Below, piece by piece: positions 42,989 to 52,683 of a stretch of 64,000 nucleotides of DNA. Both the position numbers and the translations under genes were made by a program. The stretch spans positions 1-64,000 of the forward strand of contig CANDNA010000016.1 of the NCBI GenBank assembly GCA_947385955.1, read 5' to 3'. Origin of the DNA: an uncultured Clostridia bacterium. Lineage in GTDB: Bacteria > Bacillota > Clostridia > Lachnospirales > Lachnospiraceae. A model generated the notes under the pieces. It was not told the origin of the DNA. It saw only the letters and a program-made list of their open reading frames with translations, and did no database searches. Position 1 is the stretch's first letter, and each line of letters opens with the position of its first letter.

Positions 42989-44529
42989 TATATGTTCTTC
43001 TCCCAGTATGCGCCGGCTGACAGGCGATAATACACGGCCTCATTAATATGGTACACATTGATATCTTCTTCCCCCGCCAGATCGGCTATCGAACGCGCAG
43101 TGCGCAGCACCTTATGACAGCCCCGAAGGCTTATGGAAAAAGTCTCCGCTGCCTGACGCAGCCTCTTTTCAGCCTCTTTATCCAAAGCACAGTATGTTTC
43201 TGTTTCCCGGATACTCATTTCCCCATTAAACCGCAGGCGGCTGCCAAACCGTTTTTCCTGCATCCGTCTGGCTCTGTGGATACGTCTGCGTATGGAAGCG
43301 CTGCTCTCTCCCCTTTTTCTGCAAAACAGTTTTTCCGTTTCCACACCCGGTACTCCCACACACAGGTCCATCCGATCCCGTATCGGTCCGGAAATGCGAC
43401 TCAGATACCTCTGAATCTGCGTCTGGCTGCACTGGCATCTCCGACCCGGATAATATCCGCAGGGGCATGGATTCATTGCGCCCACCATAATAAAATCCGC
43501 CGGATATTCTATGTTGCCGTAAGTCCTGGCAATCCGTACCTTTCGTTCTTCCAGAGGCTGCCTGAGCATATCCAGTACACTGCGTCCAAATTCCGGCAGT
43601 TCATCCAGAAACAGCACCCCTCTGTGGGCAAGACTGACTGCACCCGGTACAGGCACCCTGCCTCCGCCGATAACCGAAGCCCCTGTGGCAGTATGATGCG
43701 GCGCCACAAACGGCCTTTTCTGTAATATCCGGCCCCCTTCCAGCCTGCCGCATACACTGTATATGGCAGACACCTCCAGACTTTCCTCCGGAGAAAGCGG
43801 CGGCAGAATAGAAGGCAGGCGTCTGGCAATCATCGTCTTGCCTCCGCCCGGCGGACCCACCAGCAGCATATGGTGGAATCCGGCGGCAGCGATCTCTGCA
43901 GCCCGCCTGACCGTTTCCTGTCCGGAAATGTCTGCAAAATCTTCTTCTCCGCTGGCGCTTTCGTCATCCTGCTCTGCGGTTTTTGTGAGCCGGATCCGCC
44001 TCAGTCCCGCTTCCTCCATGCCAACGCGCAGTGCCTTTACTACCTGGGAAATATGAACGGCCCCATACACACGGATGCCTTCAATCACTGCAGCCTCTGT
44101 GCCATTTTCCTCCGGCACAATACAGGCTGCGATCCCGGCTCCTGCAGCGGTCCTGACAATAGGAAGGATTCCCTTTACCCGTTTCAGTTCTCCGCCCAGC
44201 CCCAGTTCCCCCGCAAACAGAATATTCTTTGTCTTTTCTGCTTCCAGCAGCCCCATAGAGACCAACAGTCCGATGGCAGACGGCAGATCAAACGCCGTAC
44301 CGCTTTTATACCGGTCTGCCGGTGATAAATTGATGGTAATTCTGGACGGCGGCAGACAGATCCCGATGTTGCGCAGCGCCACCCGTATCCTCTGCTTGGC
44401 TTCCCCTGCCTCTCTGCTCAGACAGCCTACCATTTCCATACACGGAAGCCCCTGGGACACATCCACCTCTACCTGTACAAGATAGCTGTCGATCCCGCAG
44501 AACGCCCCTGATACAATTGTATTGAACAT
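42988..44529 (-). CDS. YifB/ComM-family Mg-chelatase-like AAA ATPase
   Basis: A 513-residue AAA protein. The N-terminal ChlI-like part (1-180) begins MFNTIVSGAFCGIDSYLVQV. The AAA core has Walker A in LLVGPPGGGKTMIARRLPSI and Walker B in GVLFLDELPEF. The C-terminal part ends with RTARSIADLAGEEDINVYHI. In Gram-negative bacteria ComM is a helicase that aids branch migration in transformation. The ATG at 44529 has AGGAG five bases upstream; longer open frame upstream is not used. Confidence 0.93.
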   Translation of the reverse strand: MFNTIVSGAFCGIDSYLVQVEVDVSQGLPCMEMVGCLSREAGEAKQRIRVALRNIGICLPPSRITINLSPADRYKSGTAFDLPSAIGLLVSMGLLEAEKTKNILFAGELGLGGELKRVKGILPIVRTAAGAGIAACIVPEENGTEAAVIEGIRVYGAVHISQVVKALRVGMEEAGLRRIRLTKTAEQDDESASGEEDFADISGQETVRRAAEIAAAGFHHMLLVGPPGGGKTMIARRLPSILPPLSPEESLEVSAIYSVCGRLEGGRILQKRPFVAPHHTATGASVIGGGRVPVPGAVSLAHRGVLFLDELPEFGRSVLDMLRQPLEERKVRIARTYGNIEYPADFIMVGAMNPCPCGYYPGRRCQCSQTQIQRYLSRISGPIRDRMDLCVGVPGVETEKLFCRKRGESSASIRRRIHRARRMQEKRFGSRLRFNGEMSIRETETYCALDKEAEKRLRQAAETFSISLRGCHKVLRTARSIADLAGEEDINVYHINEAVYYRLSAGAYWEKNI

Positions 44530-44622
44530 GTTCACTCCTTTGTTTATTCTGATTCTCCGGAAAATATGCAGTGATTCCTGCAAAAGATAAAAAGATACGT
44601 CTGTGAAAATTTCTGTAAAGAT

Positions 44623-44651
44623 ATTATATGGGAATCTGTCAGAAAATGCAA
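44623..44651 (-). promoter_or_regulatory. Promoter of the YifB-type gene and dprA
   Basis: TTGCAT (44651-44646) and TATAAT (44628-44623) are 17 bases apart on the minus strand. The 5' region to the ATG at 44529 would be about 85 bases. Confidence 0.65.
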
Positions 44652-44691
44652 GCAAAAAAAACAAAGCGGACCCGGCCGCCGGAAGATTTTT

Positions 44692-44751
44692 ATTTCACAG
44701 GAAAGCAATCTCCTTTTGTGTTTTACAACAGCAGCATCCTTCCTGTGAAAT
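44692..44751. repeat. 12-base perfect inverted repeat just after pilT
   Basis: ATTTCACAGGAA (44692-44703) and its perfect complement (44740-44751) are separated by 36 bases. The repeat starts about 10 bases after the pilT stop. It is not followed by a T-run within a few bases, although an eight-T run lies about 35 bases on. Possible roles are transcript end, RNA stability or a protein site. Confidence 0.7.
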
Positions 44752-44761
44752 CTCTGTATCT

Positions 44762-45817
44762 CTAAATACGCCCATTCATAAACTCCGGCTGCTGCGCATA
44801 CCAGACCGCCGTTTCTTTGGAAATCACGCCTTCTTCCAGAAGTCTGCCGATGGCTTCATCCATTGTCACCATTCCCAGCTTTCTGCCTGCCTGCATGGCC
44901 GCCGGAAGCTGTCCCATCCTGCCTTCCCGGATCAGGCTGCGGACTGTCCGTGTCCCGTGCAGCACCTCAAAGGCCGCAATCCGGCCGCCGCCTTCCAGCG
45001 CAGGCAGAAGCTGCTGGGAAATCACCGCTTCCAGTACATTGGCCAGACGGATCCGAATCTGCTGCTGCCTGTATGTGGGAAACAGATCCACCATGCGTTC
45101 CACCGAATTAACCACTCCCGTGGTATGCAGGGAAGCCAGCACCAGATGTCCTGTTTCTGCTGCGGTAATGACAGCGCCGATGGTTTCCAGATCCCGCATA
45201 TCCCCCACCAGAATCACATCCGGATCCTCCCGGAGCGCTGACTCCAGCGCCGATACATAGTCCTGGCAGTCCAGACCGATTTCCCGCTGGTTGACAATCG
45301 ACAGCTTGTGATGGTGCTGGTACTCCATCGGGTCCTCCAGAGTGATAATATGGGTTTCCCTCTGGCTGTTGATCCGGTCTATCAAAGCGGCCATCGTGGC
45401 CGACTTCCCGCAGCCTGCGGGCCCGGTGACCAGAATCAGCCCCTGCTTTTTCTGATACAGCTCCGCCACCGACCTGGGCATTCCAAGCTGCTCTGCAGAA
45501 GGGATATCCGTACTCACCAGACGTATGGCCATTGCCACACTGCCCCGCTGTTTGTAGGCATTGACCCGGAACCGCCCCACATCCCGCACCGCAAAAGCCA
45601 TATCATAATCGCCCCGCTCCTCGAATATCTCCCGCTGCGACTCTGACATAACAGAAATCAACATTGCCAGGGTATCTGATGCAGCCAGGCTGGGATAGGA
45701 CATGGCTGTCAGGCTGCCGTCCACCCTCATTTTAGGCGGAACCCCAACCGTTAAATGCACATCGGATGCTCCCGCACGCATTGCTTCCATTAATATTTCT
45801 TCTATTGTAATTACCAT
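44762..45817 (-). CDS. pilT: Type IV pilus retraction ATPase PilT
   Basis: A 351-residue PilT. The PAS-like N-terminal part begins ITIEEILMEAMRAGASDVHL. The ATPase core has Walker A in LVTGPAGCGKSATMAALIDR, the Asp box ITLEDPMEY, Walker B in VILVGDMRDLETIGAVITAA and the His box ASLHTTG. PilT pulls in type IV pili. No other pilus gene is in the window, so its partners must be elsewhere. It stands alone between sigK and the YifB-type gene. Confidence 0.93.
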   Translation of the reverse strand: MVITIEEILMEAMRAGASDVHLTVGVPPKMRVDGSLTAMSYPSLAASDTLAMLISVMSESQREIFEERGDYDMAFAVRDVGRFRVNAYKQRGSVAMAIRLVSTDIPSAEQLGMPRSVAELYQKKQGLILVTGPAGCGKSATMAALIDRINSQRETHIITLEDPMEYQHHHKLSIVNQREIGLDCQDYVSALESALREDPDVILVGDMRDLETIGAVITAAETGHLVLASLHTTGVVNSVERMVDLFPTYRQQQIRIRLANVLEAVISQQLLPALEGGGRIAAFEVLHGTRTVRSLIREGRMGQLPAAMQAGRKLGMVTMDEAIGRLLEEGVISKETAVWYAQQPEFMNGRI

Positions 45818-45912
45818 TGTTTTCTCCTTAATTTCAGACTACCGTATAAGTTTCATCTTAGTATGCATTTTTATGTTTGTAAAGCATTTTCCCGCTCTTA
45901 CTGTTCTTTCTC

Positions 45913-46602
45913 CTACACGGCCCCTTCCATTCCCATTCTCAGCTTCTGCAGCGCCCGCTTTTCGATTCTTGACACATAGCTCCTTGAAATCCCCAGCATC
46001 GCACCGATCTCCCGCTGTGTCACTTCTTCACCGCAGCCGATCTGTACGGGAAAGGATCCGCACGATTCCTGACTGCCGGACAGGAGGATACCGTATCTCA
46101 TACAGATAATCTCCCGTTCCCGTTCGTCCAGCCTTGTATATAACAGCTCGCCCAGCTTTTTCGTATTGCGTTTCCGCTCCATACTTTCCAGAATATCAGT
46201 CTGTTCATTTTCGATAATATCCAACAGACTGATCTCATTGCCTTCTTTGTCCGTTCCGATAGGCTCATACAGGGAAACCTCTTTTGATTTCTTCTTTCTT
46301 CCCCGGATCATCATAAGCAGTTCATTTTCAATACATTTGCTGGCATAACTGGACAGGCGTATCTTCTTTGCCGCATCAAAGGTATTGACTGCCTTGATCA
46401 GCCCTATGGTCCCTATGGAAATCAGATCTTCCATATCTTCATCCAGATTTTGATATTTTTTGGCAATATGGGCTACCAGACGCAGATTTCGTTCGATCAG
46501 CAGCGCTCTGGCTTCCCTGGCTCTCTCACTGCCTTCCTCCTGCATACGTCTGATGCAGCAGGCTTCTTCCTCCGCGGATAAAGGTTGCTGAAAGGTTTTC
46601 AA
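45913..46602 (-). CDS. sigK: Sporulation sigma factor SigK with an insertion in region 4
   Basis: A 229-residue sigma factor for late mother-cell genes in sporulation. It matches SigK from the start (MKTFQQPLSAEEEACC) through region 2 (NLRLVAHIAKKY, EDLISIGTIGLIKAVNTFD) and region 4.2 (TQREIGAMLGISRSYVSRIE). About 16-19 extra residues (about 172-190) lie between ICMRYGI and EEVTQREI. The start is a TTG at 46602 with GGGGG six bases upstream. The gene is unbroken, so no skin-type element interrupts it, and it lacks a clear pro-sequence of the Bacillus kind. Confidence 0.88.
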   Translation of the reverse strand: MKTFQQPLSAEEEACCIRRMQEEGSERAREARALLIERNLRLVAHIAKKYQNLDEDMEDLISIGTIGLIKAVNTFDAAKKIRLSSYASKCIENELLMMIRGRKKKSKEVSLYEPIGTDKEGNEISLLDIIENEQTDILESMERKRNTKKLGELLYTRLDEREREIICMRYGILLSGSQESCGSFPVQIGCGEEVTQREIGAMLGISRSYVSRIEKRALQKLRMGMEGAV

Positions 46603-46696
46603 AAGGAGCCCCCAAAATCAATTTACTATCATTCTATGAAGGGACCTTTCCTAAAGTGCCTTTCCACACCGGTTCCGGTCTGTACACATTTTCCTG

Positions 46697-47872
46697 CTAT
46701 GACAGGAGAAAATCTGCCAGCACATAATTGCTCACATCGATTCCCCGGTCTGTCAGCCGCACGTTCTGTCCATTGTACTCCAAAAGGCCTGCCGCCCTGT
46801 GTTTTTCCAATACCTTTCCATAGACCTCTTCCATACTGCGTCCAAAGCAGTGCAGGAACTTCTGACAGGACACCCCCTCCGTCATCCGAAGTCCCAGGAA
46901 CATTGTTTCTTCCATCTGCTCCTGCAATGACAGGCTGTAAGGTTCTCCCGCCCTGCAGCTTCCGGGAGTTTCCCGTTCCTGCAATGACAGGTAATCATCC
47001 AGTTTCGTGAGATTGAACCACCTCCGGTTTTCCACCATAGAGGCCGCCCCCAGCCCAAAGCCTGCATAGTTTCCCCGCATCCAGTACAGGCAGTTATGCC
47101 TGCACTCCGCTCCCGGCTTTGCATAGTTGGATATTTCATACCGCCTGTATCCCCGGGATGCCAGAAACTGTTTCGTAATCTGATCTATCCTTCCTTCTGT
47201 CTCTTCATCCGGCAGTGCCGCAAACATCCCCGTTCCCCTGCCTTTCCCATATATTTTATAAAAGGGCGTACCCTCCTCTATGATCAGACTGTAGGCTGAA
47301 ATATGTGCCGGCTCCAGGGCCACGGTCTTTTCCAGTGTAGTTTGCCAGGAATCTGCCGTCTGACCCGGAAGCGCACTGATCAGATCCACATTGATCTGTG
47401 CAAAGCCCGCATCCCGGCACAGCCTGTAGCTTTGCAGAAATTCTTCCCAGGTATGCACCCTTCCCAGTATTTTCAGTTCCCCGTTATCCCCGGACTGCAG
47501 GCCCAGACTGACCCGGGTTACCCCCGCCCTCCGGCAAGCCTCCAGCTTTTCTTTCGTCACTGTGCCCGGATTCATCTCCATCGTGATTTCCGCCTCCGGA
47601 TCCGTCTGAAAACAATCCTGCAGGCAGGCGAAAATACGCCGGATCTGTTCCCCGGAAAGAACGGACGGTGTCCCTCCTCCAAGAAACACCGTCCTCACCT
47701 GATATTCTTTATATTGCACCGCTTCCGTTTCCATTTCCCTGCACAGTGCCTGTACATAACGCTCTATCACAGGCAAAGGAGCCGGCCCTGACAGAAAATC
47801 ACAATACAGACATTTTCGCAGGCAGAACGGAATGTGTATATAAACTCCCAGCGTTTTCATCCTATTTATCAT
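46697..47872 (-). CDS. hemW: Radical SAM protein HemW (coproporphyrinogen oxidase-like)
   Basis: A 391-residue HemW. The radical SAM cluster motif CxxxCxxC is in [11 protein letters not shown], followed by [16 protein letters not shown] and [13 protein letters not shown]. HemW is a heme chaperone and not a true coproporphyrinogen oxidase. The start is uncertain: ATG 47872 overlaps the lepA stop and ATG 47860 ([13 protein letters not shown]) fits the family better, but neither has a strong ribosome site. It is translated after lepA. Confidence 0.9.
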   Translation of the reverse strand: MINRMKTLGVYIHIPFCLRKCLYCDFLSGPAPLPVIERYVQALCREMETEAVQYKEYQVRTVFLGGGTPSVLSGEQIRRIFACLQDCFQTDPEAEITMEMNPGTVTKEKLEACRRAGVTRVSLGLQSGDNGELKILGRVHTWEEFLQSYRLCRDAGFAQINVDLISALPGQTADSWQTTLEKTVALEPAHISAYSLIIEEGTPFYKIYGKGRGTGMFAALPDEETEGRIDQITKQFLASRGYRRYEISNYAKPGAECRHNCLYWMRGNYAGFGLGAASMVENRRWFNLTKLDDYLSLQERETPGSCRAGEPYSLSLQEQMEETMFLGLRMTEGVSCQKFLHCFGRSMEEVYGKVLEKHRAAGLLEYNGQNVRLTDRGIDVSNYVLADFLLS

Positions 47873-49676
47873 CCAGCTTCAAAACGCTCATAAAGGCCTT
47901 CTGGGGAATCTCCACACTGCCGATCTGGCGCATCCGCTTCTTTCCTTCCTTCTGCTTTTCCAGCAGCTTTTTCTTTCGGGTAATGTCACCGCCATAACAC
48001 TTGGCCAGCACATCCTTACGCATTGCCTTTACCGTTTCCCTGGCGATGATTTTACCGCCCACCGCCGCCTGAATGGGTATCTCGAACAGATGCCTGGGAA
48101 TCTCTTCCTTCAGCTTTTCACACATTTTCCTGCCCCGCTCATAGGCGCCGGCGCTGTGGACAATAAAGGACAGGGCATCCACCTCTTCTTTGTTGATCAG
48201 GATGTCCAGTTTTACCATTTCCGACTGCTCATATCCCTTCAGTTCATAATCAAAGGATGCATATCCCCGGGATCTGGATTTCAGTGCGTCAAAAAAGTCA
48301 TAAATAATCTCATTCAACGGCAGCTCATACTTGATCAGGGCACGTGTTTCTTCCATATATTCCATACTGATATAACGTCCCCGCCGCTCCTGACACAGCT
48401 CCATAATCGGGCCTACGAACTCCTTCGTTACCATAATTTCCGCATTGACCACCGGCTCTTCCATATACTCAATTTCTGTAGGCTCCGGCAGATTGGACGG
48501 GTTGGTCAGCTCAATCACTTCCCCGTTTGTTTTATGCACCTTATAGATGACACTGGGCGCCGTTGTCACCAGATCCAGATTGTATTCCCTCTCCAGACGT
48601 TCCTGAATGATTTCCAGATGCAGCAGCCCCAGAAAGCCGCAGCGGAATCCGAATCCCAGCGCCACAGAGGTCTCCGGCTCATACCGCAGGGACGCATCAT
48701 TCAACTGAAGCTTTTCCAGCGCATCCCGCAGATCCGGATACTTCGCCCCGTCTGCCGGATACATCCCGCAGTAAACCATCGGCGTGACTTCCTTATAGCC
48801 CGGCAGCGGCGTATCGCAGGGCCTGGCAGCGTCTGTCACCGTATCGCCCACCATCGTGTCTTTCACATTTTTGATGGAAGCCGTAATATATCCCACCATA
48901 CCGGCGCTTAAAGCGTCACAGGGCATAAACTGCCCGGCGCCGAAATATCCCACCTCTGCCACTTCAGCCTCTGCGCCTGTGGCCATCATCCGTATTGTCG
49001 TTCCCCGGCTTACCGTACCGTCCATGATTCTGCAGAAAATAATGACACCCTTATAGGAATCATACAGGGAATCAAAGATCAGCGCCGACAGAGGGGCTTC
49101 GGGATCTCCCTTCGGCGCAGGAATCCTGGTCACGATCTGTTCCAGTACTTCCTCAATCCCGATGCCGTTTTTGGCCGAAATCATCGGTGCATCCTGTGCT
49201 TCCAGCCCGATCACATCCTCAATCTCATCCTTTACCCGCTGCGGCTCCGCGCTGGGCAGATCAATTTTATTGATCACCGGAAACACATCCAGGTCATGAT
49301 CCAGCGCCAGATACACATTGGCCAGCGTCTGTGCCTCAATCCCCTGTGCCGCATCCACCACCAGCACCGCACCGTCACAGGCAGCAAGGCTTCTGCTGAC
49401 TTCATAATTAAAATCCACATGCCCGGGCGTATCGATCAGATTCAGGATATACTCTTTCCCGTCCTTTGCCTGATAGACGATACGCACCGCCTGTGATTTG
49501 ATCGTAATCCCCCGCTCCCGTTCCAGTTCCATATTGTCCAGGACCTGTGCCTGCATTTCCCGCTCTGTCAGCAGCCCGGTTTTTTCAATGATCCTGTCTG
49601 CCAGCGTGGATTTCCCGTGATCAATATGCGCAATGATGCAGAAATTCCTGATTCTGCTCCTGTCCATGTATGTCAT
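47862..49676 (-). CDS. lepA: Elongation factor 4 (LepA)
   Basis: A 604-residue translational GTPase. G1 is in [17 protein letters not shown]2 and G3 follow ([27 protein letters not shown]), and NKIDLPSA is G4. The LepA-specific C-terminal domain ends with [20 protein letters not shown] and [20 protein letters not shown]. LepA acts on stalled or badly translocated ribosomes. In Firmicutes it commonly precedes hemW, as here. Confidence 0.97.
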   Translation of the reverse strand: MTYMDRSRIRNFCIIAHIDHGKSTLADRIIEKTGLLTEREMQAQVLDNMELERERGITIKSQAVRIVYQAKDGKEYILNLIDTPGHVDFNYEVSRSLAACDGAVLVVDAAQGIEAQTLANVYLALDHDLDVFPVINKIDLPSAEPQRVKDEIEDVIGLEAQDAPMISAKNGIGIEEVLEQIVTRIPAPKGDPEAPLSALIFDSLYDSYKGVIIFCRIMDGTVSRGTTIRMMATGAEAEVAEVGYFGAGQFMPCDALSAGMVGYITASIKNVKDTMVGDTVTDAARPCDTPLPGYKEVTPMVYCGMYPADGAKYPDLRDALEKLQLNDASLRYEPETSVALGFGFRCGFLGLLHLEIIQERLEREYNLDLVTTAPSVIYKVHKTNGEVIELTNPSNLPEPTEIEYMEEPVVNAEIMVTKEFVGPIMELCQERRGRYISMEYMEETRALIKYELPLNEIIYDFFDALKSRSRGYASFDYELKGYEQSEMVKLDILINKEEVDALSFIVHSAGAYERGRKMCEKLKEEIPRHLFEIPIQAAVGGKIIARETVKAMRKDVLAKCYGGDITRKKKLLEKQKEGKKRMRQIGSVEIPQKAFMSVLKLDDK

Positions 49677-49746
49677 GTTATCCCATCCTATCTCTGTCCG
49701 TATCGACGCCCGGCGCCCGTCTGAGGGTCCGGTATGTTCTTTCGAG

Positions 49747-49775
49747 ATTATACCAGTTTATCCCGGCCAATGCAA
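49747..49775 (-). promoter_or_regulatory. Promoter of lepA-hemW
   Basis: TTGCAT (49775-49770) and TATAAT (49752-49747) on the minus strand are 17 bases apart, in the 124-base gap after spoIIP. This lets lepA be made in growth, separate from the spore genes upstream. Confidence 0.7.
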
Positions 49776-49800
49776 CCTGCGCCCGCACAGGCAGGAAAAA

Positions 49801-51138
49801 TCATTCTGCTTCCTCTTCTGTCTGTATCTGCGATTCTTCTCCATCCTGTACTGCAGCCGGTGTATCCGGTGTATCCTCTCCTGAGAGTACAATCGACAGT
49901 ATATGGGCCAGTGGATCAATGGCATTCATGATTTCTTCCACGGTATTGGTCTGTGCTCCCAGTTCAATCAGCAGCGTTTTTCCCCGGTAATGCATATTAT
50001 ACCGGTATCCTTTCAGATAAATCCTCCGTGTAATGCCAGGGTAATACTCATTGCTGACTACCTGCATCTGAAACGAAAATGCCAGATTTTCATTCAGATT
50101 GGGATTTTGCAGATATTCGATCTCTCCGGTTTTGTTGGTACGGGAGAGCCCGTTAAAAAACATAAATTTGGCCGTAGGTCTGCCGTCGATCTCTGTCACC
50201 AGTTTTCGATCCGCAGCCACCTCGTCCCGGTGCAGGTCGATAATCACCTCTATCTCCGGATTTTCCGCCAATATCTGCTCCAGTGCCGGCGCCGAATTGG
50301 AGTAGGCATAATCCCTGCTCTCCACATCATATTTCCCCAGATGATGAATCACGTAAAAGCCATATTGGTCCCGCAGGACCTGCGCCAGCTTTTCCCCGGC
50401 TCCCATAATCGTCGTATTGTCGTCCCCCGGTACAGAATCCGCAAATCCTTCCTGGGAATGGGTATGGTAGATCAGAATCTGCGGCCTGGAGGCGTCGGTC
50501 TGTTTCAATGTCATGTCCCAGGACATGAGCTTGTTCACATCCAGTTGATCCCGGCCAATATAAGTCGTACTGTCCACCGCATAAAATTCCGAAACCAGGC
50601 GGTCAAAGTCCTGCAGTTCCTCCTTATTGATGGTCAGCACCTTTTCCGCTTCCTGAAATTCACCCGCCCGGTCTGCAGCCTGCTCTTCCACGCCCGCTTT
50701 TTCATTTTCTTTTTTTATGGCTTCGATCAAATCCTCGTCCAGCTCCAGCTCTTCCTCATCCTTCTCATGAGATTCCCGGCCTTCGATAATCTGCTCCACT
50801 GTATATCTGCTCTCCGCCTGCATGGGAGTCACAGAATGCAGTTCCACATATTCATACAGAGGAAGAAAGCCTGTAAAAACCTCTGCTGCCAGCGGCGCAT
50901 CCTTTTCTTTCCGGGTTTCCTCCTCCATAAAAGAAAATACAGGAATACACGTTTCATACGCTTTTTCCTGTACTTCACCAATGATCTCATCCTGCAGACG
51001 AAAGGGGGCTTCCCCATTTTCTGCCACAGACCTGCTCATTCCTAAAAAAAGCAGCCCGGCCGCAAGAAAACAAAGCCTTTTTCTGTTTTTTCCGCCCATA
51101 TTACTGCTGTTATTCAATCTGATTATCCGCATAGACAA
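49801..51138 (-). CDS. spoIIP: Stage II sporulation protein P, engulfment hydrolase
   Basis: A 445-residue SpoIIP. Residues 18-37 form a membrane anchor. A Glu-rich linker (about 130-165) precedes the amidase/endopeptidase domain, which has the zinc-site motif LIYHTHSQEGFADS and VIIDLHRDEVA. It cleaves septal wall with SpoIID so that the mother cell engulfs the forespore. It follows gpr by about 45 bases, the usual pair. The very C-terminus is an acidic Glu/Gln tail. Confidence 0.94.
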   Translation of the reverse strand: MSMRIIRLNNSSNMGGKNRKRLCFLAAGLLFLGMSRSVAENGEAPFRLQDEIIGEVQEKAYETCIPVFSFMEEETRKEKDAPLAAEVFTGFLPLYEYVELHSVTPMQAESRYTVEQIIEGRESHEKDEEELELDEDLIEAIKKENEKAGVEEQAADRAGEFQEAEKVLTINKEELQDFDRLVSEFYAVDSTTYIGRDQLDVNKLMSWDMTLKQTDASRPQILIYHTHSQEGFADSVPGDDNTTIMGAGEKLAQVLRDQYGFYVIHHLGKYDVESRDYAYSNSAPALEQILAENPEIEVIIDLHRDEVAADRKLVTEIDGRPTAKFMFFNGLSRTNKTGEIEYLQNPNLNENLAFSFQMQVVSNEYYPGITRRIYLKGYRYNMHYRGKTLLIELGAQTNTVEEIMNAIDPLAHILSIVLSGEDTPDTPAAVQDGEESQIQTEEEAE

Positions 51139-51183
51139 GTATATGTGGATCAGATTTCATTTATGACACAAAACCGCCGCTCT

Positions 51184-52092
51184 CTACAGCTCAAATGCAA
51201 TATTCAGTGCCTCAGAAATGGTAAAACTCAGACGTTTCACAATTTCATCTATATTTTTTCCTGTCACATACATATTGTTCAACTCTGACATGGTACGGAT
51301 GCTGTCTGTCCCAAACACCCGGTCCGTTTCCGGCAGTTCTTTTTGCAGCTTCTCAATGGCATCCACCACAATTGTCGCCGCATCCACTACCGTAGGGACA
51401 CCCACCGCAATGACCGGTACCCCCAGATTATCCCGGGTCAGTGCATTTCGGTGATTTCCCACACCGGAACCGGGCTGTATGCCTGTATCCGTCACCTGGA
51501 TGGTACGGTTCAGACGCTTTGTACTTCTGGCCGCCAGTGCATCCACTACCAGAATCAGATCCGGCTTTGTCTGTTCCACCACTCCTTTGACAATCTCTGC
51601 CGCCTCCATTCCGGTAGCCGCCATAACGCCTGGTACGATACCGCTGACCATATTCATCCGTTCCTTGCTGTAAGCCGCCTTCCCGTATTCCTTTACAATA
51701 TGCCTTGTGACAAACAGATTATCCACCACTCCGGGACCCAGAGCGTCTGCGGTCACATCCCGGTTGCCCAGTCCCACCACCAGGATGGACTGCTCCGCAT
51801 CCGCTCCGGGAAGGATACTTTTAATCTGTCTGGCCAGCTCTTCCGATATCTCTCTGTGATAATCCTCGTCTGCTTCCTGCATGGCCGGCGCTTCCAGTGT
51901 AATATAATTTCCCATTGGCTTGTTCATTGCCTTTGCACCGTTTTTGGAAGAGATCACCACCCTGGTAATATGCACCTGGATTTCTTCTTTGTCATATTCT
52001 TCTACACTGATCCCCCGGAGTTCTTCCTCTGCTTTTCCAATGCTCTCTCTTGCTTCCAATGCCAAATCTGTCCTAACCTGAAAACAACTCAT
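51184..52092 (-). CDS. gpr: Germination protease GPR
   Basis: A 302-residue GPR, which degrades small acid-soluble spore proteins on germination. The maturation-site region near the start (VRTDLALEARESI) is present, and so are ILVVGLGNRDVTADALGPG, GVMAATGMEAAEIVKGVVEQ and PGSGVGNHRNALT. The zymogen piece is short. It is expected to be made in the forespore; I did not identify a forespore promoter with confidence. Confidence 0.95.
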   Translation of the reverse strand: MSCFQVRTDLALEARESIGKAEEELRGISVEEYDKEEIQVHITRVVISSKNGAKAMNKPMGNYITLEAPAMQEADEDYHREISEELARQIKSILPGADAEQSILVVGLGNRDVTADALGPGVVDNLFVTRHIVKEYGKAAYSKERMNMVSGIVPGVMAATGMEAAEIVKGVVEQTKPDLILVVDALAARSTKRLNRTIQVTDTGIQPGSGVGNHRNALTRDNLGVPVIAVGVPTVVDAATIVVDAIEKLQKELPETDRVFGTDSIRTMSELNNMYVTGKNIDEIVKRLSFTISEALNIAFEL

Positions 52093-52237
52093 CCGACAAT
52101 CCCTGTTTCTTTCCCAGCTCTCGCTGCACTTTCTCTATATTATTCATTTTTCCTGCCGCAGTTCAAACTGCTTTGCTGCATTGCAGGAACCGTAACGAAT
52201 TGTCCCTTATTTTTCGCAAAAACCTTAAAATTATGTA

Positions 52238-52266
52238 TTGACAGAAATCTCCGTTTTTCATATAAT
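52238..52266 (+). promoter_or_regulatory. Consensus promoter of rpsT
   Basis: A perfect TTGACA (52238-52243) and a perfect TATAAT (52261-52266) are 17 bases apart. The 5' region to the start codon is about 85 bases, long enough for control by S20. Confidence 0.9.
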
Positions 52267-52358
52267 ATATTCGCATGTTTACATTAGAACGTCCGTGTCC
52301 GGCTTTAATGAAACATCTTCCGAACATTACAATACCCATACAATAGGAGGTGTAGACC

Positions 52359-52622
52359 TTGGCAAACATCAAATCTGCAAAAAAGAGAATTCTTGTGAAC
52401 CGTACCAAAATGGAACGCAACAAAGCCATTAAGTCCGGTGTGAAAACATCCATCAAGAAAGTACACGCAGCCATCGCCGCTAACGACAAGGAAGCTGCCA
52501 ACGCTGCTCTGCTGAATGCTATTTCCAAAATCGATAAGGCAACCAGCAAAGGTGTATATCACAAGAATACTGCTTCCAGAAAGATTTCCCGTCTGAGTCT
52601 GGCTTGCAACAAAATGGCATAA
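52359..52622 (+). CDS. rpsT: 30S ribosomal protein S20
   Basis: An 87-residue basic S20 (MANIKSAKKRILVNRTKMER, then GVYHKNTASRKISRLSLACN), which binds 16S rRNA early in assembly. The start is TTG, with AGGAGG eight bases ahead. A UUG start is also used in E. coli rpsT, where it takes part in self-control; the same may hold here. It is divergent from gpr. Confidence 0.97.
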   Translation: MANIKSAKKRILVNRTKMERNKAIKSGVKTSIKKVHAAIAANDKEAANAALLNAISKIDKATSKGVYHKNTASRKISRLSLACNKMA

Positions 52623-52648
52623 TACTTATTTTTGATATATGGAAAAAG

Positions 52649-52682
52649 AAAAAGAACCTATTCCGTCATATAGGTTCTTTTT
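52649..52682. terminator. Bidirectional terminator between rpsT and the GGDEF gene
   Basis: A 13-base perfect stem (52649-52661 with 52670-52682) with an 8-base loop. It has A-rich and T-rich ends on both sides, so it works for rpsT on the plus strand and can serve the convergent GGDEF gene on the minus strand. Confidence 0.9.
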
Positions 52683-52683
52683 T

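Noticed and set aside
46033-46089. Scar of a skin-type excised element in sigK
   Set aside because: No recombinase gene, attachment repeat or frameshift is visible here; the insertion keeps the frame and could be a natural loop.
49903-51045. 380-codon open frame on the plus strand
   Set aside because: It is antisense to spoIIP, which has clear catalytic motifs. The plus-strand product is biased and unrecognised.
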